A stretch of 64,000 nt of DNA, from assembly GCF_013408795.1 (NCBI RefSeq), contig NZ_JACCCC010000001.1, positions 248,001-312,000 of the forward strand, given 5' to 3'. Numbering within the stretch: position 1 is the first letter of the stretch; the number at the start of each line of letters is the position of its first letter. This DNA is from Spinactinospora alkalitolerans. Lineage in GTDB: Bacteria; Actinomycetota; Actinomycetes; Streptosporangiales; Streptosporangiaceae. Below the pieces are notes generated by a model. That model was not told the DNA's origin. It saw nothing but the letters and a program-made list of their open reading frames with translations, and ran no database searches. The translations under genes were made by a program, and so were the position numbers. Shown piece after piece: positions 1 to 7,344 of this stretch.

Positions 1-1255
1 GCCTGGTGACGACCTCGGCCGCTCTACGGAAATTGAAGGCGTTGACCTCGGCATCCAGGCGGGCGGGCGCCTCGGCTCGAGCCCGGCGCAGGTCCGCCGA
101 CAGCTCGTTCTCCTCGCGCAGTGCCGGTATCACGCCCCTTCGATACCTGTTGACCATGGACACCGTTCGGTTGACGAGGTTTCCGATGTTGTTGACAAGG
201 TCCTCGTTATTGCGGGTGACCAGGCGCTCATCGGTGTAGTCGGTGTCGCCTGCGAGCGCGACGTCGCGCAGCATCCACCAGCGCACGGCGTCGGCGCCGA
301 ACCTCTCGGCGAGTTCGGACGGGTCTGCGGCGTTGCCCGCTGATTTGCTGATCTTCCTGCCGTCGGCGGTCAGGTACTCGTGCACGAAGACGGTGGTGGG
401 CAGCTCGACCCCGGCCGACAGCAGCATGGCCGGCCAGTACACGGCATGGAAGCGGACGATGCCCTTGCCTATGACGTGGACGCGCTCGTCGCTGCCGGTC
501 CACCAGTGCGCGAAGCCCTCACCATCGGTGCCGTAGCCGGGCGCGGTGATGTAGTTGGCGAGCGCGTCGTACCAGACGTAGATGACCTGGCCGGGCCGGT
601 CCGGCACGGGGATACCCCAGCCACGGGCCCGTTCCATGCTGCGCGAGATGCTGAAATCCTCGAGGCCGGACTCGATGAACGACAACACCTCGCGCTTGCG
701 GTGTGCGGGCTCGATCTTCAGCCGGTCGCTGGAGATCAGCTCAATCAGCCGGTCCTGGTAGCGGCTCAGCCGGAAGAACCAGTTGTTCTCCTCGATCAAG
801 TCCGGTCGCACGCGGTGCTCCGGACACAGCCCGTCGTCGAGTTCATCATCGGCGTAGTACTGCTCGCAGCCATAGCAGTACAGACCGGTGTAGTTCTTGG
901 TGTAGAGGTCACCGCGCTCGGCGCAGGCCGCCCACAGCTTTTCCACACCGGGGCGGTGTCGAGGGTCGGAACCGGTCTTGATGAAGTCGTCAAAGGACAG
1001 GTTGAGGGCCTTGCCCAGCTTCAGGAAGTCCTGTGCCACCTGCTCGACGTACTCCTGCGGGCTCACCCCGGCCGCCTCGGCGCTCCGCACGTTCTTCAGG
1101 GCGTTGTCGTCGGTTCCGGTCTGCGCTCGCACCTCATCGCCCCGTTGTCTGCGGTAACGGGCCAAAAAGTCGGTCTCGACCAGTTCCAGGGCGTGTCCGA
1201 CGTGCGGTCGGCCGTTTACGTAGGGAATGGCGGTCATGGCGAAGTAGCGACTCAT
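1..1255 (-). CDS. metG: methionyl-tRNA synthetase, 3' end beyond window
   Basis: Charges tRNA-Met with methionine in the cytosol (class I synthetase). About 418 N-terminal residues are visible. The HIGH-type motif HVGH is at residues 18-21 and the KMSKS-type motif KISKS at 301-305. A zinc-knuckle-like set C127, C130, C144, H147 lies in the connective peptide, followed by the helical anticodon-binding region. Residues 46-52 read TGTDDNA where most MetRS have TGTDEHG. Together with the cysteines, this differs from the usual actinobacterial housekeeping MetRS as I remember it, so a second, specialised MetRS is possible. ATG at 1253-1255 is preceded by GGAAAGG at 5-nt spacing. The gene lies behind a Met-rich leader peptide and hairpin (1287-1396). 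MetRS identity is certain; the paralogue idea is inference. Confidence 0.93.
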   Translation of the reverse strand, partial: MSRYFAMTAIPYVNGRPHVGHALELVETDFLARYRRQRGDEVRAQTGTDDNALKNVRSAEAAGVSPQEYVEQVAQDFLKLGKALNLSFDDFIKTGSDPRHRPGVEKLWAACAERGDLYTKNYTGLYCYGCEQYYADDELDDGLCPEHRVRPDLIEENNWFFRLSRYQDRLIELISSDRLKIEPAHRKREVLSFIESGLEDFSISRSMERARGWGIPVPDRPGQVIYVWYDALANYITAPGYGTDGEGFAHWWTGSDERVHVIGKGIVRFHAVYWPAMLLSAGVELPTTVFVHEYLTADGRKISKSAGNAADPSELAERFGADAVRWWMLRDVALAGDTDYTDERLVTRNNEDLVNNIGNLVNRTVSMVNRYRRGVIPALREENELSADLRRARAEAPARLDAEVNAFNFRRAAEVVTR

Positions 1256-1286
1256 GCGGACCTTTCCGCCCCGCCGCCGCCCCGGC

Positions 1287-1349
1287 TGAGGAGGCTCCGG
1301 CTGGGGCCTCCTCAAGCGGTTGGATCAGGGCACGCGTGAGAGGCCGGAG
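1287..1349 (-). promoter_or_regulatory. candidate attenuator hairpin and competing pairings in metG leader
   Basis: On the minus strand a perfect 9-bp stem, TGAGGAGGC (1314-1306) with GCCTCCTCA (1295-1287), closes a 10-nt loop between the leader peptide and metG. Two segments inside the end of the leader ORF can compete with it: CTCCGGC (1349-1343) pairs perfectly with GCCGGAG (1301-1295), and GGCCTC (1345-1340) with GAGGCC (1310-1305). Mutually exclusive stems after a peptide rich in the regulated amino acid are the hallmark of ribosome-mediated attenuation. There is no U-tract after the stem, so it could act as a weak terminator or at translation level. The function is inference. Confidence 0.6.
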
Positions 1350-1396
1350 AACATCATCATCCGACTCGGCATCATGGCCATGCGTGCCCGCTGCAT
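1325..1396 (-). CDS. Met-rich leader peptide of metG
   Basis: This 23-codon ORF ends 70 nt before the metG ATG. Met is at codons 1, 6, 8, 9, 13, 14 and 15, so 7 of 23 residues are Met, including an MM and an MMM run. Stop TGA is at 1325-1327, 10 nt before the hairpin. The start ATG lies 7 nt after a TAGCAT box, which fits a leaderless transcript. A longer in-frame ORF begins at 1507, but the Met cluster and the promoter-like box favour this start. Such clusters of the cognate codon are typical of attenuation leader peptides, for example the trp, ilv and leu leaders. Translation has not been shown. Confidence 0.65.
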   Translation of the reverse strand: MQRARMAMMPSRMMMFSGLSRVP

Positions 1397-1403
1397 GCTG
1401 ACG

Positions 1404-1438
1404 ATGCTATCCCGTACCGCCCTGCGACCGCCTGTCAA
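1404..1438 (-). promoter_or_regulatory. candidate promoter of metG leader
   Basis: A TAGCAT -10 box (1409-1404) sits 7 nt before the leader ATG, placing the transcription start at or next to the A of ATG. A perfect TTGACA occurs at 1438-1433, but the gap of 23 nt is too wide for a classical -35, so only the -10 box is used as evidence. Confidence 0.45.
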
Positions 1439-1618
1439 AGCGCGCATCCGCAGAACGCGGATTCCCACTTCCCTGTCCCTGTTTCTCTGCCCTCGTGGAC
1501 AGTTCATTCAATCCTTGCCGTAAGTGCACTTTTCAGTGCGCTCAGGTCTAATGTCGTCTTCTGCCGGGGGTTCGCCCCTGCGGCCGCGTGCCGCGGGCGA
1601 CCTCAAAGGGATCGATCG

Positions 1619-2332
1619 ATGGATCACCGGTACCGGATTGAAGGCGACATCAACAGCAGGGCGGTCCTGGGCGTCGGCTCGGGATACACCGACCCAGTAG
1701 CCGGAACCAGCGAGATGGAGGTTCGCTTTGAGCGGCTTCCCAGCGGCTGGGATCCCCGCACCATCGTCCTGATGTGCTGTGAGCGGGCCACCGTGACGTG
1801 TTCCAGGGAGAGCGACGGAGCGGTCGGCATGTTCCAGGCGTCCGGCGGTTACCTGACGATCGGCCGCGACCTGGTGAAGGTCGAACGGCGCGGCACCATG
1901 CGCAATGCCGAAGGCCAGATCATGGTCGACGTTCACGCCAGTTCGGTTACGGACTTTCGGGGTGAGCACCGCTACGATCACTCCCGGATCGAAGGCGGGA
2001 CCTCCCATATCCATTATGGAGAGAACGGCATCGCCGAGGTCCGGCCCTTCACCGGGGTCATGATGCAGGCCGGCCCGAACCTCATCACCGTCACCACCAG
2101 TTATGAAGCCGTTCTGGAGGACGACTCAACGCTCTACGGGACAACGTTCTACCCGCACTACCTCCCGCAGCAGCGAGTCCAGCTCCCCGGCCTCCAACTG
2201 CTGTCGCTGGTCTCGATCGAGCAAGAGTTCGACGGCCGGACCCTGTGGGTGCGCACCGAATCCGAGGTCACCCCGCTGACCCGCATGGCTGTTCCGGCGC
2301 CGACGGCCTCACAGCCCTCTGCGATCGGGTAG
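1619..2332 (+). CDS. hypothetical protein, 237 aa
   Basis: Not recognised. The protein is soluble-looking, with no signal peptide or membrane segment, rich in short beta-like stretches, and ends in a Pro/Ala/Ser tail. ATG at 1619 follows AAAGGG at about 1605-1610. It is transcribed divergently from the metG leader and lies next to the WhiJ-like regulatory trio, so it belongs to an accessory patch. The upstream region holds a perfect AAGTGCACTT palindrome at 1522-1531 that could be an operator. Codon use is ordinary for the window, so it is probably a real gene of unknown function. Confidence 0.65.
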   Translation: MDHRYRIEGDINSRAVLGVGSGYTDPVAGTSEMEVRFERLPSGWDPRTIVLMCCERATVTCSRESDGAVGMFQASGGYLTIGRDLVKVERRGTMRNAEGQIMVDVHASSVTDFRGEHRYDHSRIEGGTSHIHYGENGIAEVRPFTGVMMQAGPNLITVTTSYEAVLEDDSTLYGTTFYPHYLPQQRVQLPGLQLLSLVSIEQEFDGRTLWVRTESEVTPLTRMAVPAPTASQPSAIG

Positions 2333-2577
2333 TCCCCAAGGTCGCCGCCGACTTCCGCAGTGTGGCCCGGCCCGCAAACGAGGCTCGGGCCACACAACGC
2401 CACGATCGGTCCACCTCTCAATCGAGGAGATCGTGGCCGTCGTGGGTGCGGATGTGCGGGCCGTGGTGGTCCAGGGCGTCCAGGAGCCGGCAGGCGTAGG
2501 CGGGCGCCATGCGTGCGCGGACCTGGCCGGGGGTGAGCCGGTGGCCGACAGCTCTCCCCGTCGCCGAGTGTGCCTGC

Positions 2578-2722
2578 GAAGGCTGTGGTCAGCGCGCCAG
2601 CGCTGGCCGCGCGAAAGGTCGCGCTCAGCCTTTTGCGCACCAGAGCCCGAACACAGGACTTGCACAAGCGCTGGTACCGCGACCTTTCGTGTCGCCACCG
2701 CTGGCGCGCTGACGACAGCCTG
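2578..2722. repeat. dispersed palindromic repeat family 1, divergent copy
   Basis: In the gene-free stretch 2333-2833 there is an imperfect inverted repeat. The arm at about 2590-2627 and the arm at about 2674-2711 are complementary at roughly 30 of 36 positions. The right arm matches the repeats at 16.6 kb and 42.7 kb (shared phrase GACCTTTCGYGYCGCCACCG), while the spacer between the arms differs. The rest of 2333-2833 shows no credible gene. Confidence 0.55.
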
Positions 2723-2833
2723 TTTCCGTGGGCTCCGGCTGAGGGAGTCCTGGATCGCCACGTCCTTTGATAAGCGCCTTCTCACCTCTGACTTCGCGGC
2801 CTTGGGTTGAAGCCCAAGTTCAGGATCGGCGCG

Positions 2834-3055
2834 CTAGAGGGCGTCGCGCTTGGCGGCGGTGAGGAAGGCCCGCCACTCGGCGGAGGGGAAGAGGAGGGTG
2901 GCCATGTCGCGGTTCTGGGTATCGCGCACGGCGGAGGCGCAGGGGGCGTCGGCGACCTCGACGCATTCATTCCGTGTGGCGCTGTAGCTGCTCTTACGGA
3001 AGATGAGTCGTTCGGTCTCGGGCTTGTGGGGCATGGCGGTTCTTTCTCTACTCAT
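2834..3055 (-). CDS. DUF397 protein (BldB-like family)
   Basis: A small 73-aa protein of the DUF397 family, which includes BldB-type developmental regulators of actinomycetes. The family core is visible as FRKSSYSATRNECVEVADAP followed, after a short linker, by TLLFPSAEWRAFL. Its ATG overlaps the stop of the upstream XRE gene by 8 bp (ATGAGTAG), indicating a translationally coupled two-gene operon. In actinobacteria these proteins are normally encoded next to a DUF5753 XRE regulator and often an anti-sigma-like ATPase, as here. They are thought to act through protein-protein contact with the XRE partner; the DNA or signal target is unknown. Confidence 0.9.
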   Translation of the reverse strand: MSRERTAMPHKPETERLIFRKSSYSATRNECVEVADAPCASAVRDTQNRDMATLLFPSAEWRAFLTAAKRDAL

Positions 3056-3899
3056 ATCTCTTGATCAACTCTGCCATGCGAGTTGTCGAGGCCTCTGGAT
3101 GGTCGGCCATGACACGGATGTCATCCCAGGCCTCTCGGTAGATCTCGACCATGGTGGGATCCTCTTGGTAGATACCGTCGGTGCGCGTCTCGAAGTACGC
3201 GATCGGCTTGTCCGCCGGGTTGGGGAAGTCCAGAAGAGTGAACGATCCGGTGATGCCAGGGTGCAGGCCACGTTCGAGAGGGAGAACCTGGATCTTTACT
3301 GTGTTCACCTCTTCCGAGAGGCAGATGAGTTTTTCGATCTGGGCGCGCATGACGTCCTTGCCGCCGGCGGGGCGTAGCAGCACTGCTTCGTCGATGACCG
3401 CCCAGAGCTTCGGCGCATCCTCGCGGTCAAGGATCTCCTGGCGTTCCATCCGGGCCGCCACCGCCCGCTCGGTGGCGCTCGTGTTGCGCAGGTGCACGGC
3501 CCGGTCCGAGGCCGTGGCGTATTCGGGAGTCTGAAGCAGGCCGGGAACGACCATGGTCTGATAGGTCGAGATGACCGATGCTTCTGCCTCGAATCCGACG
3601 TAGGCGTCGGTGAAGACATCCTCGAACTTTGTCCACCAGCCCTTGGCCCTGCTCTGCTTGGCCAGCGTCACCAGTGCTTCGGTGGTCTCCTCGGACGCCT
3701 TGTAGAGCGTGGCGAGCGCGCGCACGATCACGGGATCGGGGCGCTTCCACTTGTTCAGCTCCATGTTCGTCAGGCGACCACGTGACCAGCCCAGGTGTTC
3801 GCCTACCTGCTCGGCCGTCAGGTTCGACTCTTCGCGCAAGCGTTTCAATTCAGCAGACAGCCGTCTCCTGCGGAGGGTAGGGCTCAGTCTGTCTGCCAC
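3048..3899 (-). CDS. XRE-family regulator with DUF5753 domain (WhiJ-like)
   Basis: 283 aa. An N-terminal helix-turn-helix at about residues 15-65 (LKRLREESNLTAEQVGEHLG) is followed by a DUF5753 domain from about residue 95 to the end, with the family phrase VVPGLLQTPEYA. This is the architecture of WhiJ and other Scr1-type regulators, which repress developmental or antibiotic genes and are relieved by their DUF397 partner. It is coupled to the downstream DUF397 gene by an 8-bp overlap and is divergent from an AbaA-like ATPase at 4080. The AT-rich intergenic region carries a candidate operator. Target genes cannot be read from the sequence. Confidence 0.9.
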   Translation of the reverse strand: MADRLSPTLRRRRLSAELKRLREESNLTAEQVGEHLGWSRGRLTNMELNKWKRPDPVIVRALATLYKASEETTEALVTLAKQSRAKGWWTKFEDVFTDAYVGFEAEASVISTYQTMVVPGLLQTPEYATASDRAVHLRNTSATERAVAARMERQEILDREDAPKLWAVIDEAVLLRPAGGKDVMRAQIEKLICLSEEVNTVKIQVLPLERGLHPGITGSFTLLDFPNPADKPIAYFETRTDGIYQEDPTMVEIYREAWDDIRVMADHPEASTTRMAELIKRYE

Positions 3900-3992
3900 T
3901 GCTCGGGCTCCTTGGCCTCGCTGTTGTCTTCCTGCGGAGATGTTAGGTCACCCCTTCAACCAACTTTTTGAGGCCCTAGTACTGCCAATCCG

Positions 3993-4011
3993 AACTTTTG
4001 TATTGAAAGTT
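3993..4011. promoter_or_regulatory. inverted repeat between WhiJ-like and AbaA-like genes
   Basis: AACTTT (3993-3998), 7 nt, AAAGTT (4006-4011) forms a perfect 6-bp-arm palindrome in a strikingly AT-rich island of the divergent intergenic region. It is a plausible binding site for the XRE regulator at 3048. The whole interval 3900-4079 otherwise holds only promoters. Confidence 0.4.
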
Positions 4012-4079
4012 TAGTTGTCCGGGGGCACACTAAAGGACGTAGAGCTTTCACGCCGCCACAGGCGGCCTGACCCCTGGGG

Positions 4080-4589
4080 GTGTCTGTGTTGTCTGTGGTG
4101 CCGTCTACCGCCTTCTCACCGGTGCGGTGGGAGCCGCGGATCTACCGCGGGTCGTTGGAACTGACCGGCCGGGTCCGGGGGCATGTGCGCCGGGACCTGG
4201 ACGGCTTTCCGGCCGAGGTGGCCTCGGACGTGGAGCTGTGCGTCTCCGAGCTGTTCGCCAACGCCGTCGAGTACACCGCCTCCGGCGGCGAGGGCGGGGA
4301 GGTGGTGCGTGCGATGGCCCTGCCCGACGCCGGGCGGCTGCGCGTCGCCGTCACCGACGGCGGGTTCACCGAGACCCGGCCCGCCATTCCCGAGCTCACC
4401 GGCACCGACTGGTTCGAGTCCGAACGCCACCGAGGCCTGCTCATGGTCTCCGCGCTCGCCCTGGACTGGGGCTTCCGCTCGGTGATCGAGCACCCCACCC
4501 TGAACCTGGGTCTGGTGGTCTGGGCCGACTTCGCCCTCGCCGCCGGTCAGGCCCCCTCCGGCCTGCCCCGCTTCATCCACGCCGCCTGA
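4080..4589 (+). CDS. ATP-binding anti-sigma-factor-like kinase (HATPase_c, AbaA/RsbW-like)
   Basis: About 169 aa with a single GHKL ATPase fold of the RsbW/SpoIIAB type. The N-box reads ELCVSELFANAVEYT (about residues 57-71) and the G1 box VTDGG (about 100-104), with a C-terminal segment typical of the family. It probably binds or phosphorylates a partner protein, but no sigma factor or antagonist gene is adjacent. It is divergent from the WhiJ/BldB-like pair, completing the common WhiJ-BldB-AbaA arrangement. The start could be GTG 4080 or GTG 4086. The latter has GGGGG at better spacing (4076-4080). Confidence 0.85.
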   Translation: MSVLSVVPSTAFSPVRWEPRIYRGSLELTGRVRGHVRRDLDGFPAEVASDVELCVSELFANAVEYTASGGEGGEVVRAMALPDAGRLRVAVTDGGFTETRPAIPELTGTDWFESERHRGLLMVSALALDWGFRSVIEHPTLNLGLVVWADFALAAGQAPSGLPRFIHAA

Positions 4590-4680
4590 TCCGACCCCGC
4601 CCAACCAATGACCCAGGGCGGGCCAGACGCGGCCACGCTCGTGCCGCCGGCGCTACGCGCACTGCGACAGCCAGACTCCC

Positions 4681-4722
4681 TGCACCCAGACCCCTGCACC
4701 CAGACCCCTGCACCCAGGCCCC
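4681..4722 (+). repeat. 14-bp tandem repeat, three copies
   Basis: TGCACCCAGACCCC occurs three times head to tail (4681-4694, 4695-4708, 4709-4722, the last with one change), in the leader of the 4759 gene. It is a candidate for slippage variation. Confidence 0.9.
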
Positions 4723-4758
4723 CAAGACCACGGCCGTCAAGGAACACGGAGCACGACC

Positions 4759-5274
4759 ATGACCAGAGCCGCCACCCACCGCGACCGCGCCGTCACCAAG
4801 TCCGTTGCGGGCGAAGGCGCTCACGACGCCGAGCTCGCCGCCCTGATCCGCCGGCTCGCCGTCCAGCGCCCCGACATCCTCACCGACCAGCCCCCGCTGC
4901 CCGTCCCCCGACCGCGCCCGGTCACCGAACCGCACTCCCGTCCCGGCACCGACACCCCGCCCGCGCTCATGGCCGACCCCGATACCGGGCGCCTGCTCAC
5001 CCGAGACGACTTCCCCGTCGACCCCGGCGCCCTCAACCACATCGCCCATCTGCGCGCCCTGGCCAACGGCAACCGCCGCCCCGGCGACCACTGGCCCACC
5101 CACACCACCCCCGCCTTCCGCGCCAAGATGGCCCGCCCCAGCCTGCGCCGCCGCACCATCCGCGCACTCACCCACGCCGCCCGAGCCGCCTGCATGACCA
5201 TCGGCGCCGTCACCACCACCGCCCTCCCCCTCGCCTGCCTCCTCCTGCTCATCAGCCCGCCCCCGCCCGGATAG
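4759..5274 (+). CDS. hypothetical proline-rich protein with C-terminal membrane segment
   Basis: 171 aa, no family recognised. The N-terminal two-thirds is hydrophilic and rich in Pro, Arg and Asp. A basic stretch (RPSLRRRTIRALTHAAR) precedes one hydrophobic segment near the C-terminus (about residues 148-166), suggesting a tail-anchored inner-membrane protein. It follows the AbaA-like gene in the same direction after a 170-bp gap with a tandem repeat, and is closed by a terminator at 5304-5333. It is probably real given its compositional bias and terminator. The function is unknown. Confidence 0.5.
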   Translation: MTRAATHRDRAVTKSVAGEGAHDAELAALIRRLAVQRPDILTDQPPLPVPRPRPVTEPHSRPGTDTPPALMADPDTGRLLTRDDFPVDPGALNHIAHLRALANGNRRPGDHWPTHTTPAFRAKMARPSLRRRTIRALTHAARAACMTIGAVTTTALPLACLLLLISPPPPG

Positions 5275-5303
5275 CCCGTTCCAGAGAGGACCGGGCACGT
5301 GAA

Positions 5304-5333
5304 AAGGGCCTCGGCGCGGTCGCCGGGGCCCTT
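5304..5333. terminator. bidirectional terminator between 4759 gene and regX3
   Basis: AAGGGCC (5304-5310) pairs with GGCCCTT (5327-5333), enclosing an inner CGGCG/CGCCG stem. It lies between convergent genes. Confidence 0.8.
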
Positions 5334-5357
5334 CTCGCTTCAGCGGGGAGTGGGGGG

Positions 5358-6047
5358 TCAGGCGCCCACGGGTTCGAACTTGTAGCCCAGTCCCCGGACG
5401 GTCACGATGAACTCGGGGTTGCCGGGGTCGGCCTCGATCTTGGCGCGCAGGCGCTTGACGTGGACGTCGAGGGTCTTGGTGTCGCCCACGTAGTCGGCGC
5501 CCCACACGCGGTCGATCAACTGCATGCGGGTGAGCACCCGGCCGGCGTTGCGCAGCAGCACCTCAAGGAGCTCGAACTCCTTCAGCGGCAACTGCACGTG
5601 GTCGCCGTGCACGGTCACGACGTGGCGCTCCACGTCCATCCGGACCGGACCGGCCTCCAGCGCCGTCGGCAGCAGCGCTTCGTCCTCGCCCCGGCGGCGC
5701 AGCACCGCGCGGATGCGGGCCACGAGCTCGCGGGAGGAGAACGGTTTGGTCACGTAGTCGTCCGCGCCCAGTTCCAGGCCGACGACCTTGTCGATCTCGC
5801 TGTCCTTGGCCGTCAGCATGATGACCGGCACGTTGGACTTCTGCCGCAGTGTGCGGCAGACCTCGGTGCCGGGCAGCCCCGGAAGCATCAGGTCCAGCAG
5901 CACCAGGTCGGCCCCGGTGCGGTCGAACGTGTCCAGCGCCTGATCCCCGGTCGGGGCCACCGCGACCTCGAAGCCTTCCTTGCGCAGCATGTACGACAGG
6001 GCATCGCTGTAGGATTCCTCGTCCTCAACGACGAGTACACGCGTCAC
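5358..6047 (-). CDS. regX3: phosphate response regulator RegX3
   Basis: 229 aa OmpR/PhoB-family response regulator. The receiver domain covers residues 1-118, with phospho-acceptor D52 in LLDLMLPG, acidic pocket VVEDEE, and TKPF lysine. A winged-helix DNA-binding domain covers about 130-227 (KEFELLEVLLRNAGRV, RLRAKIE, GLGYKFEP). It activates the Pho regulon under phosphate limitation when phosphorylated by SenX3. The ATG overlaps the senX3 stop by 4 bp, so the two are co-transcribed. PhoU is divergently encoded next to the pair, with a PHO box between them. The family assignment rests on this classic actinobacterial context. Confidence 0.95.
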   Translation of the reverse strand: MTRVLVVEDEESYSDALSYMLRKEGFEVAVAPTGDQALDTFDRTGADLVLLDLMLPGLPGTEVCRTLRQKSNVPVIMLTAKDSEIDKVVGLELGADDYVTKPFSSRELVARIRAVLRRRGEDEALLPTALEAGPVRMDVERHVVTVHGDHVQLPLKEFELLEVLLRNAGRVLTRMQLIDRVWGADYVGDTKTLDVHVKRLRAKIEADPGNPEFIVTVRGLGYKFEPVGA

Positions 6048-7222
6048 TGTGGTGCCTCCCGATAGGTTCTCTCAGCGGAGCGCCGGCGCTCCCGAGTCTC
6101 CGGCCGGGGCAGACGCAGCGTGAACGTCGACCCCGAGCCTTCTTTGCTCCACACGGTCACTTCTCCACGGTGGTGGGTCGTGATGTGCTTGACGATCGCC
6201 AGGCCGAGGCCGGTGCCTCCGGTCGCCCGGCTTCGAGCGGCGTCCACTCGGTAGAACCGCTCGAAGATTCGTTCCAGGTCCTGCTGGGGGATCCCGATCC
6301 CCTGGTCGGCGACGCTGATGTCCACCGTCGTGTCGGTGCTGCCCACCGAGACCGAGACGCGGGTGCGTTCGGGGCTGTAGGCCACCGCGTTGGCCACGAG
6401 GTTGCGCATGGCGGTGACGAGCAGGCCCTCGTCGCCCATGACCACCATGCCCTCGGTGCCGCTGGCGATGAGCTCGATCTCCTTGGAGTCGGCCGCCATG
6501 CGCACCGCGTCCAGGGCCTCCTCGACCACGGTTTCGATCTCGATCTCGTCGGGCTCGGCCATCGGCTCGGCCCCCTGGATCCGCGACAGCGTGATGAGGT
6601 CCTGGATGACGCTGGTCAGCCGGGCGGCCTCCTGCTGCATCCGGCCGGTGAAGCGGCGGACGGCCTCGGGATCGTCGCTGGCGTCGGCCACCGTCTCGGC
6701 GAGCAGCGAGAGCGCGCCCACCGGCGTCTTCAGCTCGTGGCTGATGTTGGCGACGAAGTCCCGGCGCACGGCCTCGACCCTGCGCCGCTCGGTCTGGTCC
6801 TCGGCGAGCACCAGGACCAGGCCGGTGCCGCCCAGCGGGGCCACCCGGACCGCGAAGGAGGTGGAGTCGGGGCCGAACTTGCGGACGGCGACCTCGATCT
6901 CGGTCTCGCGGATCACGCCGTCGCGCCGCACGTGCCGGGCCAGCGCGAGCAGGTCGCCGATGACCAGCTCCTCGCCGCGCACGATCCCGAACGCCCGGGC
7001 CGCGGAACTGGCGCGCAGCACCCGGTCGGCGGAGTCCAGGACCACGGCCGAGGACGGCAGGGCCGAGAGCACCTCGGCGATTCCCGACGGAAGCTCGGAC
7101 TGGGGCGCCGGTGTCGGGGTACGACTGCGGCCCGCCTCACTGATTCGAAATGCCAGACCGGCCGCGACACCCGTCACGAGTCCGACAAGCCCCGCGATCG
7201 CGGCCAGCAACTCCCCTTGCAC
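6044..7222 (-). CDS. senX3: phosphate sensor histidine kinase SenX3
   Basis: 392 aa membrane kinase. One N-terminal hydrophobic segment (about residues 5-25) precedes a PAS-like domain (about 45-140), a HisKA domain with H162 in SHELKTP, and a HATPase domain with NLVANAVAYS, DQGIGIP and GTGLGLAIVKH. It phosphorylates RegX3. The GTG start lies 6 nt after TACGAT (7234-7229), so the mRNA is probably leaderless. The gene is followed directly by regX3 and is divergent from phoU, whose product restrains this kinase in phosphate-replete cells (family knowledge). Confidence 0.95.
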   Translation of the reverse strand: MQGELLAAIAGLVGLVTGVAAGLAFRISEAGRSRTPTPAPQSELPSGIAEVLSALPSSAVVLDSADRVLRASSAARAFGIVRGEELVIGDLLALARHVRRDGVIRETEIEVAVRKFGPDSTSFAVRVAPLGGTGLVLVLAEDQTERRRVEAVRRDFVANISHELKTPVGALSLLAETVADASDDPEAVRRFTGRMQQEAARLTSVIQDLITLSRIQGAEPMAEPDEIEIETVVEEALDAVRMAADSKEIELIASGTEGMVVMGDEGLLVTAMRNLVANAVAYSPERTRVSVSVGSTDTTVDISVADQGIGIPQQDLERIFERFYRVDAARSRATGGTGLGLAIVKHITTHHRGEVTVWSKEGSGSTFTLRLPRPETRERRRSAERTYREAPQ

Positions 7223-7282
7223 ACTTCGATCGTAAACGGACGGACCGCCGCGTTACCCGTTTGACCATGTGTTACAACCGAG

Positions 7283-7311
7283 GTTCCCTGAGAATTCACC
7301 ATCGATTCCGA
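7283..7311 (+). promoter_or_regulatory. candidate PHO box upstream of phoU
   Basis: Three 7-mers in an 11-nt rhythm, GTTCCCT (7283-7289), ATTCACC (7294-7300) and ATTCCGA (7305-7311), resemble the actinobacterial PhoP/RegX3 direct repeats of GTTCACC with 4-nt spacers. They sit between senX3 and phoU, as expected for autoregulation. Confidence 0.6.
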
Positions 7312-7344
7312 AACGCTTCAGCTACCACCTGGGACGATCAGATC

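Noticed and set aside
1433-1438. TTGACA as -35 of the metG leader promoter
   Set aside because: Perfect hexamer but 23 nt from the only good -10, outside the usual 16-19 nt range; kept only as a note.
1261-1500. T-box riboswitch ahead of metG
   Set aside because: No T-box consensus (AGGGUGGNACCGCG-like) or specifier stem could be found on the minus strand; the leader-peptide model fits better.
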